From Actinomycetota bacterium (GTDB taxonomy: Bacteria; Actinomycetota; Acidimicrobiia; Acidimicrobiales; UBA8592): DNA of 49,686 nucleotides. Location of the stretch: assembly GCA_002715425.1 (NCBI GenBank), contig PAYW01000010.1, forward strand, positions 17,121 through 66,806, written 5' to 3'. A program made the position numbers and the translations under genes. Position 1 is the first letter of the stretch. Every line of letters starts with the position of its first letter. The notes beneath the pieces were generated by a model. The model was not told the DNA's origin. It ran no database searches and saw nothing but the letters and a program-made list of their open reading frames with translations. Shown here one piece after another: positions 8,604-18,085 of the stretch.

Positions 8604-9544
8604 GTGGTCGTCCGCTTCGTATTGGGGCCGGACAGCTAGGCCCCGTTTCGAGAGATGAGTCCCGAAGAAGTGTTGTTGATCGGCTTATTGCCCTTCTCGA
8701 AGAGGCCCATCGATGTGAGGTTGATCTTATCGTTTACCCTGAATTGGCCTTGACGACCTTTTTCCCTAGATGGTATTTAGAAGAGGATTCTATAATAGAC
8801 AGCTTTTTCGAAACAGAAATGCCAAGCCCTGAGACACAGAGATTATTTGATTCTGCAAAGAGTTTTGGTGTGGGATTCTGCCTCGGCTATGCAGAACTTA
8901 CCCCTGATGGGCGTAGGTACAATACCCAAGTTCTCGTTGAACGTAATGGAACCATAGTGGGGAAATACCGAAAAGTTCACCTTCCTGGACATGAAGAATA
9001 TGAGCCGTGGAGAGAATTTCAGCACCTTGAAAGGAGATACTTTGAGGGAGGTTCTGACTTTCCAACATGGAATGCTTTCGATGGAATAGTGGGAATGGCA
9101 ATATGTAACGACCGTCGATGGCCAGAAACTTACCGCTGTCTTGCTCTAGGCGGTGCAGAGCTAATCTTAATCGGATACAACACGCCTATTCATTACGCTC
9201 CGGACCCTTCGCAGAATGAACTAGCAAGTTTCCATAACCACCTAGTGATGCAGGCCGGAGCTTATCAAAATGGCTGCTTTGTGGTTGGAGTAGCAAAAGG
9301 AGGAGTGGAAGAAGGAGTCGATTCGTTAGCTGAAAGTTGCATTATTGCTCCGACTGGTGAAATTGTCTCGTCAGCTACTGGCACAGGCGATGAACTAGTT
9401 ATAGCTGATATTGATTTTGACCTATGCAAGAACTATAGAAACACCGTCTTTGACTTTAATAGATACAGAAGACCAGAGATATACAGCCCCATTACTGATC
9501 AAAAGGGTACAATTACGCCTGCAGAAAGAGGGGGAAATTCATGA
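8600..9544 (+). CDS. N-carbamoyl-D-amino-acid hydrolase (D-carbamoylase), nitrilase superfamily
   Basis: A 314-residue nitrilase-superfamily amidase that closely resembles Agrobacterium D-carbamoylase as I recall it: YPELALTTFFPRW, GKYRKVHLPGHEEYE, QHLERRYFEGG, ICNDRRWPET and MQAGAYQNG are all near matches. The catalytic triad is Glu48, Lys125 and Cys169. It hydrolyses N-carbamoyl-D-amino acids to the D-amino acid, CO2 and ammonia, the step after D-hydantoinase; a hydantoinase gene lies at 26077-27492. ATG 8600 has GAGGAG a few bases upstream and forms an ATGA overlap with the previous stop, so I prefer it to the GTG at 8594. It also overlaps the next gene by 4 bases. Confidence 0.9.
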   Translation: MSGRPLRIGAGQLGPVSRDESRRSVVDRLIALLEEAHRCEVDLIVYPELALTTFFPRWYLEEDSIIDSFFETEMPSPETQRLFDSAKSFGVGFCLGYAELTPDGRRYNTQVLVERNGTIVGKYRKVHLPGHEEYEPWREFQHLERRYFEGGSDFPTWNAFDGIVGMAICNDRRWPETYRCLALGGAELILIGYNTPIHYAPDPSQNELASFHNHLVMQAGAYQNGCFVVGVAKGGVEEGVDSLAESCIIAPTGEIVSSATGTGDELVIADIDFDLCKNYRNTVFDFNRYRRPEIYSPITDQKGTITPAERGGNS

Positions 9545-12117
9545 CTTCCTTTGAGTTAAACGGAACAAAAGTCACTGTAAAAGGAAACCACCCTCACTTG
9601 CTTGCTGCTTTGAGAGATGAACTAGGAATTATCTCGCCTAAAGATGGATGCGCACCCAGCGGACAATGTGGATGTTGCACAGTCATAATGAACGATAAGG
9701 CTCGGATATCTTGTCAACTTTCCGTAGAACGAGCAGAAAATGCAAAAATACAGACTCTTGAAGGTATCGACCCAGAAGAATTGAACAAAATGGGTACTGC
9801 GTTCGCTGCTTGCGGAGCCCTCCAGTGCGGGTTTTGCACCCCTGGGATCATGATTAGAACCAAAGTTTTGATAGATAAAAAGGGCGACAAGCTCGAGCGT
9901 GAATATGCTGCTCGTCATCTTGGTGCTCATCTTTGCCGTTGCACTGGATACATCAAAATCTTGGATGCTATGGAAGCGCTAGCTAAGGATTCGGTGCCTT
10001 CAGCCACCCCTCTTGAGGGAATTGGGTCTAGAGGGTTAAAGTACGAGGCCGAAGACCTCGCAACTGGTAGAAGACCTTTTATCGATGACATGCAGCCCGA
10101 CGGTCTTCTTCACGGAGCCTTTAAGCTTTCTGATCATGCTAGAGCCGAAATTATATCGATTGATACGTCAGCCGCAGAAGCCCTAGGCGGTGTGGTTCGT
10201 GTATTCACCGGAGCCGACGTTCATGGAGAGCTTCGTGTCGGATTGATACATAAAGACTGGCCTGTCTTTATCCCGATTGGAGGACGAACTAGCTACCTAG
10301 GAGATGTCCTAGCCCTTGTGGTAGCTGAAGATAGGACTACAGCTAGAGAAGCGGCAGAATTAATTCAAATTACCTATAAAGAGTTGCCAATAATCACAGA
10401 CCCTATCAAAGCACTAGATAGTGATGAAGATGCAGTATGGGGGTTAGAAGGAAATGTCCTCTCCACATCAACCTACAAACGCGGAGACCCAGACTCTTCA
10501 TTCGATGAGTGCACACATGTGGTATCAGAAACATTTCAGACACAAAGAGTTGACCACGCTTTCGTTGAACCAGAATCGACACTTGCGACCCTTGATGAAG
10601 ACGGAAAGCTTTATGTCTATAGCGGCGGCCAAGGCATCTGGGATGATAGAAATGACATAGCACGCGTGCTAGGAATCGACCCGTCTGAAGTCATAGTAGA
10701 ACTAGTCTCTAATGGAGGAGCCTTCGGTGGGAAGGAGGACATGTCTAACCAGGCACAAACAGCCCTCGCAGCATGGCTGTTACAAAAACCTGTGAAGACA
10801 ACCCTCTCTCGCGAAGAGTCTCTACTGATTCATAGCAAACGACATCCCATTAAACTTCAATACAAGGCTGGGTGTAACGAGAACGGAGAGCTACAAGCAC
10901 TATCCGTTTATATGGTGGGCGATTCAGGCCCTTATGCGTCAGTTGGGATGAAAGTTTTAGAGCGCGCTGCAGGACATGCAAGTGGGCCGTACGTTGTACC
11001 CAACATTACAGTTGAGGCAATCGCTGTTAGAACAAACAACTCGGTTTGCGGAGCATTCAGAGGATTCGGTGCCAATCAAGCTCAATTCGCAATGGAAGGC
11101 GTTATGGACAGGCTAGCTGACCTCGTTGGTATTTCAGGATGGGAGATCAGAAATAGGAACGTAATCACCACTGGTTCAGTATGGGGGCCGGGACAAATTA
11201 TGGACGAAGGTTCTTTGGGAGCCCAAGCCTGTCTAGATGCAGTTAAGGATGCTTACGATACAGCCAGATCTGATGGGAAATCAGTTGGAATTGGGCTTGG
11301 TCTGAAAAATTCAGGATTGGGCAACGGGTTCAAAGAAGTCGCTAAAGCTGTCATCCGTTTTTGCGAAGATGGGCGTGTTCAAGTTCGCCACTGCTGGACC
11401 GAAATGGGTCAAGGCGTTCATACTGTTGCAGCACAAGTTGCTATAGAAGAACTAGGAATTCCAGCTTCAACAATCGACGTAATAGTTGACACGACGCGCG
11501 AGTTGGGAGCTGGACAAACAACTGGAAGTCGAGGAACTCTAATGGGGGCTGGAGCAGTTCGTGACGCCTGCAAAAAAGCGATTCAGGGAGGAAGGGTTGT
11601 TGGTCAAGACTATGAGGGTGAATACCGAATCGATTGGACGAATGCGCTATCTGAGAATGTGGAGAATCCAATTATCCATTCCACATTCGGGTACGCCGCA
11701 CAAGTAGTTATCTTAGATTCCGAAACAGGCAATATTGAGAAAGTTGTGGCTGCTCATGATGTAGGAAGAGCTGTGAACCCCCTTCTGTGCGAAGGACAAA
11801 TCGAAGGGGCAGTTCATATGGGATTGGGCTACGCACTCTCTGAAGGGTTTCCATGCGATGAAACCGGGCGGCCCAAAAATACAACGTTAAAAAGTCTAGG
11901 AGTCATTCGCCCTAAAGACATGCCACCTGTTGATGTCATTCTTGTAGAATCCCCTGAGCCCAATTCACCATACGGAATCAAAGGAGTAGGTGAGATTGGA
12001 CTCGTTCCTACTGCGGGTGCGGTTGCTGCAGCATTCTTTTCTCTTGACGGAGAATGGCGTACTGAGCTTCCAATCCAGAACGTATCTAATCGTGAAAGGT
12101 CTAATGCGTGGATTTAG
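9541..12117 (+). CDS. Fused 2Fe-2S/molybdenum hydroxylase, selenium-dependent xanthine dehydrogenase-like (XdhD type)
   Basis: An 858-residue single chain that joins a 2Fe-2S module to a molybdenum module. Cluster ligands are Cys37, Cys43, Cys45/46 (CAPSGQCGCC) and Cys58, then Cys96, Cys99 (QCGFCTPG), Cys132 and Cys134 (LCRCTGY). The Mo part begins near residue 160 and carries GGAFGGKEDMSNQ, CGAFRGFGANQ, EMGQGVHTV, and GVGEIGLVPTAGAVAAA with the catalytic Glu. The fused layout and the last motif match the putative selenium-dependent xanthine dehydrogenase family and E. coli XdhD. The next gene is ssnA-like and a yqeC gene lies at 27518-28255, both associated with that enzyme group. There is no FAD domain, so its electron acceptor is open. 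Selenium would be a labile ligand, not selenocysteine, so the sequence alone cannot prove it. Confidence 0.85.
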   Translation: MTSFELNGTKVTVKGNHPHLLAALRDELGIISPKDGCAPSGQCGCCTVIMNDKARISCQLSVERAENAKIQTLEGIDPEELNKMGTAFAACGALQCGFCTPGIMIRTKVLIDKKGDKLEREYAARHLGAHLCRCTGYIKILDAMEALAKDSVPSATPLEGIGSRGLKYEAEDLATGRRPFIDDMQPDGLLHGAFKLSDHARAEIISIDTSAAEALGGVVRVFTGADVHGELRVGLIHKDWPVFIPIGGRTSYLGDVLALVVAEDRTTAREAAELIQITYKELPIITDPIKALDSDEDAVWGLEGNVLSTSTYKRGDPDSSFDECTHVVSETFQTQRVDHAFVEPESTLATLDEDGKLYVYSGGQGIWDDRNDIARVLGIDPSEVIVELVSNGGAFGGKEDMSNQAQTALAAWLLQKPVKTTLSREESLLIHSKRHPIKLQYKAGCNENGELQALSVYMVGDSGPYASVGMKVLERAAGHASGPYVVPNITVEAIAVRTNNSVCGAFRGFGANQAQFAMEGVMDRLADLVGISGWEIRNRNVITTGSVWGPGQIMDEGSLGAQACLDAVKDAYDTARSDGKSVGIGLGLKNSGLGNGFKEVAKAVIRFCEDGRVQVRHCWTEMGQGVHTVAAQVAIEELGIPASTIDVIVDTTRELGAGQTTGSRGTLMGAGAVRDACKKAIQGGRVVGQDYEGEYRIDWTNALSENVENPIIHSTFGYAAQVVILDSETGNIEKVVAAHDVGRAVNPLLCEGQIEGAVHMGLGYALSEGFPCDETGRPKNTTLKSLGVIRPKDMPPVDVILVESPEPNSPYGIKGVGEIGLVPTAGAVAAAFFSLDGEWRTELPIQNVSNRERSNAWI

Positions 12118-13178
12118 CTATAAACCAGACCCATGGCATGGTTTGTGCACACCACCATCTTTACTCATCTTTGGCTCGAGGAATGCCTGGGCCAGCTACC
12201 CCTCCCCTTTCGTTCTTAAATATTCTTGAAACAGTTTGGTGGAAACTTGATCAGGCTCTCGACTTAGAAACAATCTTCTGGTCAGCAAAATTAGGTGCGT
12301 TAGAAGCACTTGAAACTGGAACTACATGCATAATTGACCATCATGAATCCCCAAATGCTATCGAAGGGTCGCTTTCAGCCATTGCCGATGCATGTTCGGA
12401 GGTCGGTGTGAGAGTTAATACTTGCTACGGGGTAACTGACCGCCATCCGGCATCAGAATCCCCTCCGCATTATATGACTGAAGGAGCACGAAGAGGACTT
12501 GAAGAAAACCGGCGCTTCTTAAGTGAGGGCGGTACTGGCATGGTAGGCCTTCATGCGGCGTTTACCTGTTCTGACGAAACTCTTGAAAATGCAACTTCAT
12601 TAGCAAAAGAATTTAATGTAGGCATCCATACCCATGTAGCCGAAGGAAAGGTAGATATGGCTGCTCCTAGCAGACTGAGCAGTCTTTCTGAAGATAACTG
12701 GATCCTCGCTCATGGAGTCCACCTAGAAGACAATCACGGTATTCGAGGAACAATCATTCACAATCCGCGTTCAAACATGAATAACTCTGTTGGCTATGCA
12801 GCGCCCAAACGGTTCGTAAACCCCGTTGGCTTAGGCACTGACGGGATAGGCGCTGACATGTTTGACGAGTTCCGACTCGGCTATGCCCGTTTACGAGAGA
12901 ACGACATCACCGAATCGCCTCTGACCGTGTGGGAGATGCTAGAAGTAAATAGGATCCTCTACCCAGATTGCCTTCAGGACATAGTAACTTGGTCTTACCC
13001 CAAAGTAGATCCTTGGCATCTAGCATTTTCACCAGGGGTTAAGCCAAAAGATATTGTTATCGCAGGGAAACAAGTAATGAAAGATGGAATTGTGATGACA
13101 GTTGACGCAGATGAGGTCAGATCTAAAGCAGCAGAAGTTGCGACGAAATTATTCAAAAGAATTGATGACTTACCATGA
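12108..13178 (+). CDS. ssnA: SsnA-like amidohydrolase lacking the usual N-terminal strands
   Basis: A 356-residue amidohydrolase-superfamily TIM barrel closest to SsnA, the selenium-metabolism-linked hydrolase: [33 protein letters not shown] and [13 protein letters not shown] are signature-like segments. Metal ligands are His15/His17, His174, His202 and Asp245. SsnA proteins are normally about 440 residues and begin with a beta-sandwich of roughly 50-60 residues before the HxH; here HxH is at residue 15. A TAA two codons ahead of the GTG start (12102) blocks any extension in frame. The gene overlaps the XdhD-like stop by 10 bases. In gut bacteria ssnA belongs to an anaerobic uric acid pathway; a deaminase or ring-opening role here is inference. 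Confidence 0.82.
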   Translation: MDLAINQTHGMVCAHHHLYSSLARGMPGPATPPLSFLNILETVWWKLDQALDLETIFWSAKLGALEALETGTTCIIDHHESPNAIEGSLSAIADACSEVGVRVNTCYGVTDRHPASESPPHYMTEGARRGLEENRRFLSEGGTGMVGLHAAFTCSDETLENATSLAKEFNVGIHTHVAEGKVDMAAPSRLSSLSEDNWILAHGVHLEDNHGIRGTIIHNPRSNMNNSVGYAAPKRFVNPVGLGTDGIGADMFDEFRLGYARLRENDITESPLTVWEMLEVNRILYPDCLQDIVTWSYPKVDPWHLAFSPGVKPKDIVIAGKQVMKDGIVMTVDADEVRSKAAEVATKLFKRIDDLP

Positions 13179-14182
13179 CACAACCAGTAGCCATATATCT
13201 CCAAGATGCCCACACAATCCAAGATGCGATGAAATACGCGAAGTATGCCGAAGAGCAGAACTTCGATGCTGTCTGGCAAGCGGACTCGAGGCTTGTCCGA
13301 GAATGTTGCGTTCCTATGGCAGCTTTTGCAGCAAGCACTGAAGCAATCAGAATAGGAAGCGGAGTTATAGATTGTTGGACCAGAAACCCAGCTCGAATAG
13401 CATCAACATTCTCCACCCTTGATGATCTAGCTCCAGGTCGCATCATTTTAGGTATCGGAGCTTGGTGGGATCCACTTGCCGCAAAGGTAGGCATAGAACG
13501 GAAACGACCATTGAGGGTAATGAGAGAAGTAGTAGAGTCTGTTCGCGCACTTTTGCAATGTGATGGGCCAGTTACATATAAGGGCGACTTTGTTCATCTA
13601 GACGGAGTCGAACTTGACTATGTCCATCAAGAACGCCGGGCAAAAGACATTCCTATTTACATTGGAGCAACAGGCATGAAAATGATGGAATTGACTGGGA
13701 AAATCGCTGATGGAGTTGTCCTTAACTACATGGTTGAACCCGCATATAACCTGCGTGCGATGGACGCCCTCCAAATTGGCGCTAAATCTGTTGGTCGGGA
13801 TTTTGATGAAATAGATAGACCTCAATTAATTGTCTGCTCCGTCGATGAAGACCGTCAAGCTGCGTTAGATGGAGCGCGACTTCTTCTTACACAATACCTC
13901 GGCCAGCAACCTCATATTATGGCCGCTAGTGGTGTGACTGATGAACTACTGAATGAAATCCATCAGGTATTAACATGGCCTGCAACTCATGAAGAAGTTG
14001 TTGCTGCATCAAAACTAGTTCCCGATGATGTTGTTCAAAGATGTACCGCTTCCGGAACTCCAGAAGAGGCAAAAGAAAAAGTGAAGGAATACATTAACAC
14101 AGGTTGCACCACACCTATTCTCTACCCTTTGGGGCCTGACGTAGAACTTATGATCGATACATTCTCAGATTGGAAACCTTAA
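13175..14182 (+). CDS. Luciferase-like (LLM class, probably F420-dependent) oxidoreductase
   Basis: A 335-residue bacterial-luciferase-fold protein of the F420-dependent methylene-tetrahydromethanopterin reductase-like group. Typical segments are [55 protein letters not shown] and [17 protein letters not shown]. It should use a reduced flavin or deazaflavin (F420); the lack of a clear flavin-monooxygenase partner and the Mer-like C-terminus favour F420. It forms an ATGA overlap with the ssnA-like gene, so it is the last gene of the operon that starts with the Mo hydroxylases. A redox step on a ring-opened purine or hydantoin is a guess based on context only. Confidence 0.82.
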   Translation: MTQPVAIYLQDAHTIQDAMKYAKYAEEQNFDAVWQADSRLVRECCVPMAAFAASTEAIRIGSGVIDCWTRNPARIASTFSTLDDLAPGRIILGIGAWWDPLAAKVGIERKRPLRVMREVVESVRALLQCDGPVTYKGDFVHLDGVELDYVHQERRAKDIPIYIGATGMKMMELTGKIADGVVLNYMVEPAYNLRAMDALQIGAKSVGRDFDEIDRPQLIVCSVDEDRQAALDGARLLLTQYLGQQPHIMAASGVTDELLNEIHQVLTWPATHEEVVAASKLVPDDVVQRCTASGTPEEAKEKVKEYINTGCTTPILYPLGPDVELMIDTFSDWKP

Positions 14183-14222
14183 AGAATCCCAATGGTAGAT
14201 AGCGGAAAATCAGCACTTCGGC

Positions 14223-14228
14223 TAAGTT
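14223..14228 (+). promoter_or_regulatory. -10-like box, possible leaderless start of the amidase gene
   Basis: TAAGTT ends 7 bases before the ATG at 14236, and no Shine-Dalgarno sequence is seen. This placement fits a transcript that begins at the start codon. No convincing -35 was found. Confidence 0.35.
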
Positions 14229-14235
14229 CCCTCTC

Positions 14236-15681
14236 ATGGGAACAAATGATCATGAATTAAGTAAGTTAGACACCATTGACCTTGCCTCAAAGATACGCAA
14301 CAGGGAAATATCTCCTACTGAAGCTATCCAAGCTTCGATCGACAGGATAGAAGCTCTAGATGGAGATTTGAATGCGGTTGTAACTAGAAGATTTGAGAGA
14401 GCATTGAAGGACGCTGCAGGAGAACTCCCAGATGGTCCATTTAGAGGAGTACCTTTTCTTCTAAAGGATCTTCGCACTTCCAGCGCCAGTGAACCAATGC
14501 ACCTGGGCAACAAGGCGCTTAAGGAAATCAACTACATCTCCCCTACCGAATCTGACCTTGCTCGAAGATATCGCGAGGCTGGATTTATTGTTGTCGGTAG
14601 GACAAACACACCAGAATTCGGGCTTGTCGGGACAACAGAACCCGAATCGTATGGGCCATGCCGCAACCCCTGGAATACGGATTACGGAACCGGAGGTTCG
14701 AGCGGAGGAGCTGCAGCGGCCGTAGCATCTGGTATGGTACCTTCTGCAAATGCAAGCGATGGCGGAGGGTCAATTCGTATTCCGGCAGCTATGTGTGGGC
14801 TTGTGGGCTTGAAGCCAAGCCGTGGGAGAGTGCCCATGGGGCCCTTTCAGGATGAGTGGGGACTTTCGATTCAACACGTAGTCTCACGCTCCGTTCGAGA
14901 TTCAGCTGCAATTCTAGATGTATCTGCAATCCCGACGCTTGGCGATGGCGTAGTGGCACCTGATCTCGGACGACCTTACATTAATGCTCTCGGAAAAGAT
15001 CCTGGCAAGCTCCGAATCGGGATATGGGCCGAATCTCCTAGAGAAGATCTGGATATCAACCCAGAGTGCCGACAGTCAGCATATGACGCAGCAAAAATTC
15101 TAGAGGGGCTTGGCCATATCGTTGAAGAATCTCACCCTAAGACGCTTGATGACCAATCAATCGGAGCTCGCTTCAGTGCAGTATGGATGGCGGGCGCCAA
15201 TCTCACACTCCGTTCTTTGGAGCATTTGCTGGGTCGAGAGGTAACCAAAGAAGATGTCGAATTGGCGACTTGGGCCATGGCTGAGTACGGCGCTAAAACT
15301 ACTGGCCTAGAAGTCCTGCAAGCACAAGCCGCTATGGCTGAAACTCGAAGAGGCACTGCAAAATGGTGGGAGGATGGATGGGATCTATTACTTACCCCCA
15401 CAACGCTTCAGCCCCCTCCAAGAATTGGAGATTTAACTTCTACACCTGAAGAACCAATGCGTAACTCGTTACGGTCTATCCCTTATGCAGCTTTCACATC
15501 ATTCTTTAATGTTTCAGGGCAACCTGCTATTTCTTTACCCATAAACAACACTTCTGATGGGTTACCAATCGGAGTGCAGTTAGTTGCAGCCTACGGGAGA
15601 GAAGATCTTCTATTCAGCGTCAGTGCTCAGCTAGAAGCGGAAGTAGAGTGGGGCAACCGGCTACCCCCTATTCATGCATAA
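14236..15681 (+). CDS. Amidase signature family hydrolase
   Basis: A 481-residue amidase-signature enzyme. The Ser-cisSer-Lys triad is visible: Lys in FLLKDL, the glycine/serine signature [16 protein letters not shown], and the nucleophilic Ser in [26 protein letters not shown] and [16 protein letters not shown] are further family landmarks. It hydrolyses an amide of unknown identity, probably in the cytosol, as there is no signal peptide. It is too isolated from gatB/gatC to be the GatA subunit, and the C-terminal region also lacks GatA context. Position directly after the carbamoylase/Mo hydroxylase operon suggests late steps in nitrogen release, but related enzymes act on very diverse amides. 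Confidence 0.87.
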   Translation: MGTNDHELSKLDTIDLASKIRNREISPTEAIQASIDRIEALDGDLNAVVTRRFERALKDAAGELPDGPFRGVPFLLKDLRTSSASEPMHLGNKALKEINYISPTESDLARRYREAGFIVVGRTNTPEFGLVGTTEPESYGPCRNPWNTDYGTGGSSGGAAAAVASGMVPSANASDGGGSIRIPAAMCGLVGLKPSRGRVPMGPFQDEWGLSIQHVVSRSVRDSAAILDVSAIPTLGDGVVAPDLGRPYINALGKDPGKLRIGIWAESPREDLDINPECRQSAYDAAKILEGLGHIVEESHPKTLDDQSIGARFSAVWMAGANLTLRSLEHLLGREVTKEDVELATWAMAEYGAKTTGLEVLQAQAAMAETRRGTAKWWEDGWDLLLTPTTLQPPPRIGDLTSTPEEPMRNSLRSIPYAAFTSFFNVSGQPAISLPINNTSDGLPIGVQLVAAYGREDLLFSVSAQLEAEVEWGNRLPPIHA

Positions 15682-15694
15682 GAGAAAATAGTAA

Positions 15695-16516
15695 ATGGAA
15701 CTTCCTCGGCTTGAAAAAAGTTCATCTAGCTCAGAGGTAGCTCAAGCGTTAAAGGATGCTGGGTGCGTAGTTATCGAACGATTAGTTTCCGAAGAACTAA
15801 TGGGCCAAGTAGGTTCAGAGTTAGAGCCCTTTATTCATCGCACGCCTTTCGGCCCTGACAGTTTTACTGGGAAGAAAACAAAAAGGACAGGATCGCTAAT
15901 TACAAGATCCACCTCGTTTCATAAACTAGCTGCGTACCCTACGGTAGTAAGTGCCGCAAGGGATGTGATCTGCCAAACTGCGACGACTATCCAAATTCAT
16001 CTCACCCAAATTATTGAGATAGGCCCAGGATCAGATGCACAGCCGATCCATCGAGACCAATGGGCTTGGGATTCATTTCCTTTCCCACAAGACTGGGAAG
16101 TCGAAGTTTCTACAATGTGGGCTCTAACAGATTTCACCGAGGAGAACGGGGCTACGAGAGTTATACCAGGAAGCCACTTATGGGAAGATGGGCTTCGACC
16201 ATCTTTCGAAGAGACTATCCCAGCAGTAATGCCGAGTGGATCTGTTTTGTTGTATACCGGAAGTCTTTATCACGGAGGGGGTAAAAATTTAACAGCAGAC
16301 AGTCGAACCGGAGTAAACGTTGACTACGCAGCTAGTTTTCTTCGACAAGAGGAGAACCAATATTTAGCTTGCCCACCAGAAGTAGCAGCACAAATCGACC
16401 CAGATCTTGCGAAACTCATTGGCTACAGTAGAGGCTCGTACGCTCTAGGGTATTTTGGAGATTTGCAAGACCCTATGGAAGCTCTAGATACGTTTAAAGA
16501 TAGACATTCTCGCTAG
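15695..16516 (+). CDS. Phytanoyl-CoA dioxygenase (PhyH) family Fe(II)/2-oxoglutarate oxygenase
   Basis: A 273-residue PhyH-family protein. The iron ligands are visible as HRD in PIHRDQWAWDS (HxD motif) and the distal His in SLYHGGGKN, with a 2-oxoglutarate-binding Arg in ADSRTGVNVDYA. VSTMWALTDFTEENGATRVIPGSH is the typical central region. It would hydroxylate an unknown substrate using O2 and 2-oxoglutarate. The start is 13 bases after the amidase stop, so they are likely co-transcribed. Its end overlaps the convergent SDR-DUF2867 gene by 4 bases. Substrates in this family range from phytanoyl-CoA to small natural products, so no specific reaction is assigned. Confidence 0.87.
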   Translation: MELPRLEKSSSSSEVAQALKDAGCVVIERLVSEELMGQVGSELEPFIHRTPFGPDSFTGKKTKRTGSLITRSTSFHKLAAYPTVVSAARDVICQTATTIQIHLTQIIEIGPGSDAQPIHRDQWAWDSFPFPQDWEVEVSTMWALTDFTEENGATRVIPGSHLWEDGLRPSFEETIPAVMPSGSVLLYTGSLYHGGGKNLTADSRTGVNVDYAASFLRQEENQYLACPPEVAAQIDPDLAKLIGYSRGSYALGYFGDLQDPMEALDTFKDRHSR

Positions 16517-17976
16517 TTATTCTTCTCTTCAGCAAGTTTCACAAGATTCTGAAGCATTCTCCGCCAAATAAGTATGTGCGCTGGAAGCAAAAAATACCAA
16601 TAGGCACGCCCTATAACTCCTTTTGGAACAAATAACGCCTGCTGCTCAACCACACTCCCAGCATCAGTTTCTCTGACGTTCCATTCCAACCATGCATGGC
16701 CAGGAACTTTCATTTCAGCTAGTAACCGAAGACGCCTCGGGGTTACTAGAGTAACTTTAAAGAAATCGACAGTATCACCTACTCGAAGATCAATTGGATG
16801 CCTTCTTCCTCTTCTTACGCCTACTCCACCTAGCAGCTCATCTACAAATCCTCTTATGGCCCATAACCAGTCAAAGGCAAACCATCCTGTATCGCCCCCA
16901 ACTGACTTGACAGTTCGCATGACCGAATTTGCCCTTAGATCTGTCCTTAAAGACCGCCGATCAACAAGAACTCTTCCACCAGCCCATTCAGGATCACTGG
17001 GCTCAGGACGAGCAGGGTCTTTAAAATTACTTGCGTCTGACCAACGTGTAGGAATCTCCATTTCCTGAACACGGGTTACAGCTTTTCCTATAGCGTCTTC
17101 TAGCTTGTCAGGGGTCCTCTTAGAAGTTAGTCCGCTCCCATACCCCTGAACTACCACGTCGGTGGTTAGTGAGTCGATAAGTGCCCGAGCCAGAGTAAAG
17201 GGTAGAGGGCTAACTAGATTGACCCAATGCGAAGACAAACGTGGAGTAAGAACCGGAACTGGAAGAATTAAGCGCCTTTTCAATCCGGCTACCTCGGCAT
17301 ACGTGTCCATCATCTCCCGATATGTAACTACTTCTGGGCCACCTATCTCAAATACTCTATTAAAGGCTTCCTCTCGCCCAAGTACAGATAGAAGACTCTC
17401 CAGAACATTACCGATAGAGATTGGTTGACACTTTGTCTTAGTTACCCATTTGGGAACAACCATAAAGGGGAGAACCTCGACGAGGGACCGAAGCATCTCA
17501 AAAGAAGCACTTCCAGAACCTATTATCACAGCAGCCCGCAGCTCAGTCACTGGCGTTGACCCAGAAGCGAGGATTCTTCCTACTGCCTGCCTGCTTTGAA
17601 GGTGGGCAGACTTTTCAACATCGTCTGGCCCCAAGCCGCCTAAGTATACGAGTTGCTTCAACCCCACCTCATCTGAAACCTCAACAAAATTTTCAGCTAT
17701 CTTCTGCTCAGCTTCTGCAAAATTTCTTGTCGCTGACATAGAGTGGACAAGGTATAACGCCCTATCTGAACCTTTCAATGCGGCGACTACTTCATTTCTT
17801 TTCTCAAGATTCGCTTCGACTATTTCTACTTGATCAGTCCAGTCCCTATCTTGGAGCGACTCCGCCGACCGAGTAACACAGCGAACTCTGTACCCATTTT
17901 GTATAAGTTCTGGAACTAGACGTCCACCGACATAACCTGTAGAACCAGTAACAGTTATGAGTTCGCTAGGTTCCAT
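16513..17976 (-). CDS. SDR family protein with C-terminal DUF2867
   Basis: A 487-residue fusion. The first roughly 300 residues form an atypical (NmrA/YbjT-like) short-chain dehydrogenase with the NAD(P) motif TGSTGYVGGRL at about 10-20 and ALYLVHSMS typical of this group. The remainder is a DUF2867 domain (GDTGWFAFDWLWAIRGFVDELLGG region; DTVDFFKV; AEMKVPGHAWLEW), a START-like fold common in Actinobacteria. A hydrophobic patch near the C-terminus (AYWYFLLPAHILIW) may contact membrane. Function is unknown; redox sensing or a quinone/lipid reductase are possibilities from relatives. It is transcribed on its own from the gap 17977-18085. Confidence 0.85.
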   Translation of the reverse strand: MEPSELITVTGSTGYVGGRLVPELIQNGYRVRCVTRSAESLQDRDWTDQVEIVEANLEKRNEVVAALKGSDRALYLVHSMSATRNFAEAEQKIAENFVEVSDEVGLKQLVYLGGLGPDDVEKSAHLQSRQAVGRILASGSTPVTELRAAVIIGSGSASFEMLRSLVEVLPFMVVPKWVTKTKCQPISIGNVLESLLSVLGREEAFNRVFEIGGPEVVTYREMMDTYAEVAGLKRRLILPVPVLTPRLSSHWVNLVSPLPFTLARALIDSLTTDVVVQGYGSGLTSKRTPDKLEDAIGKAVTRVQEMEIPTRWSDASNFKDPARPEPSDPEWAGGRVLVDRRSLRTDLRANSVMRTVKSVGGDTGWFAFDWLWAIRGFVDELLGGVGVRRGRRHPIDLRVGDTVDFFKVTLVTPRRLRLLAEMKVPGHAWLEWNVRETDAGSVVEQQALFVPKGVIGRAYWYFLLPAHILIWRRMLQNLVKLAEEKNN

Positions 17977-18085
17977 ATAAATCTTTACGGTAGCGCCCCA
18001 TTTTGATTAGAAAGCGAAATTTATAATTGAGTTTTACTATGTGTCAGAATTCACACAGCTAATAGCAAAACTACAAGTCAGCGGA

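Noticed and set aside
14236..15681. GatA subunit of the tRNA amidotransferase
   Set aside because: No gatB or gatC nearby and the context is catabolic; the amidase family is broad, so a generic call is safer.
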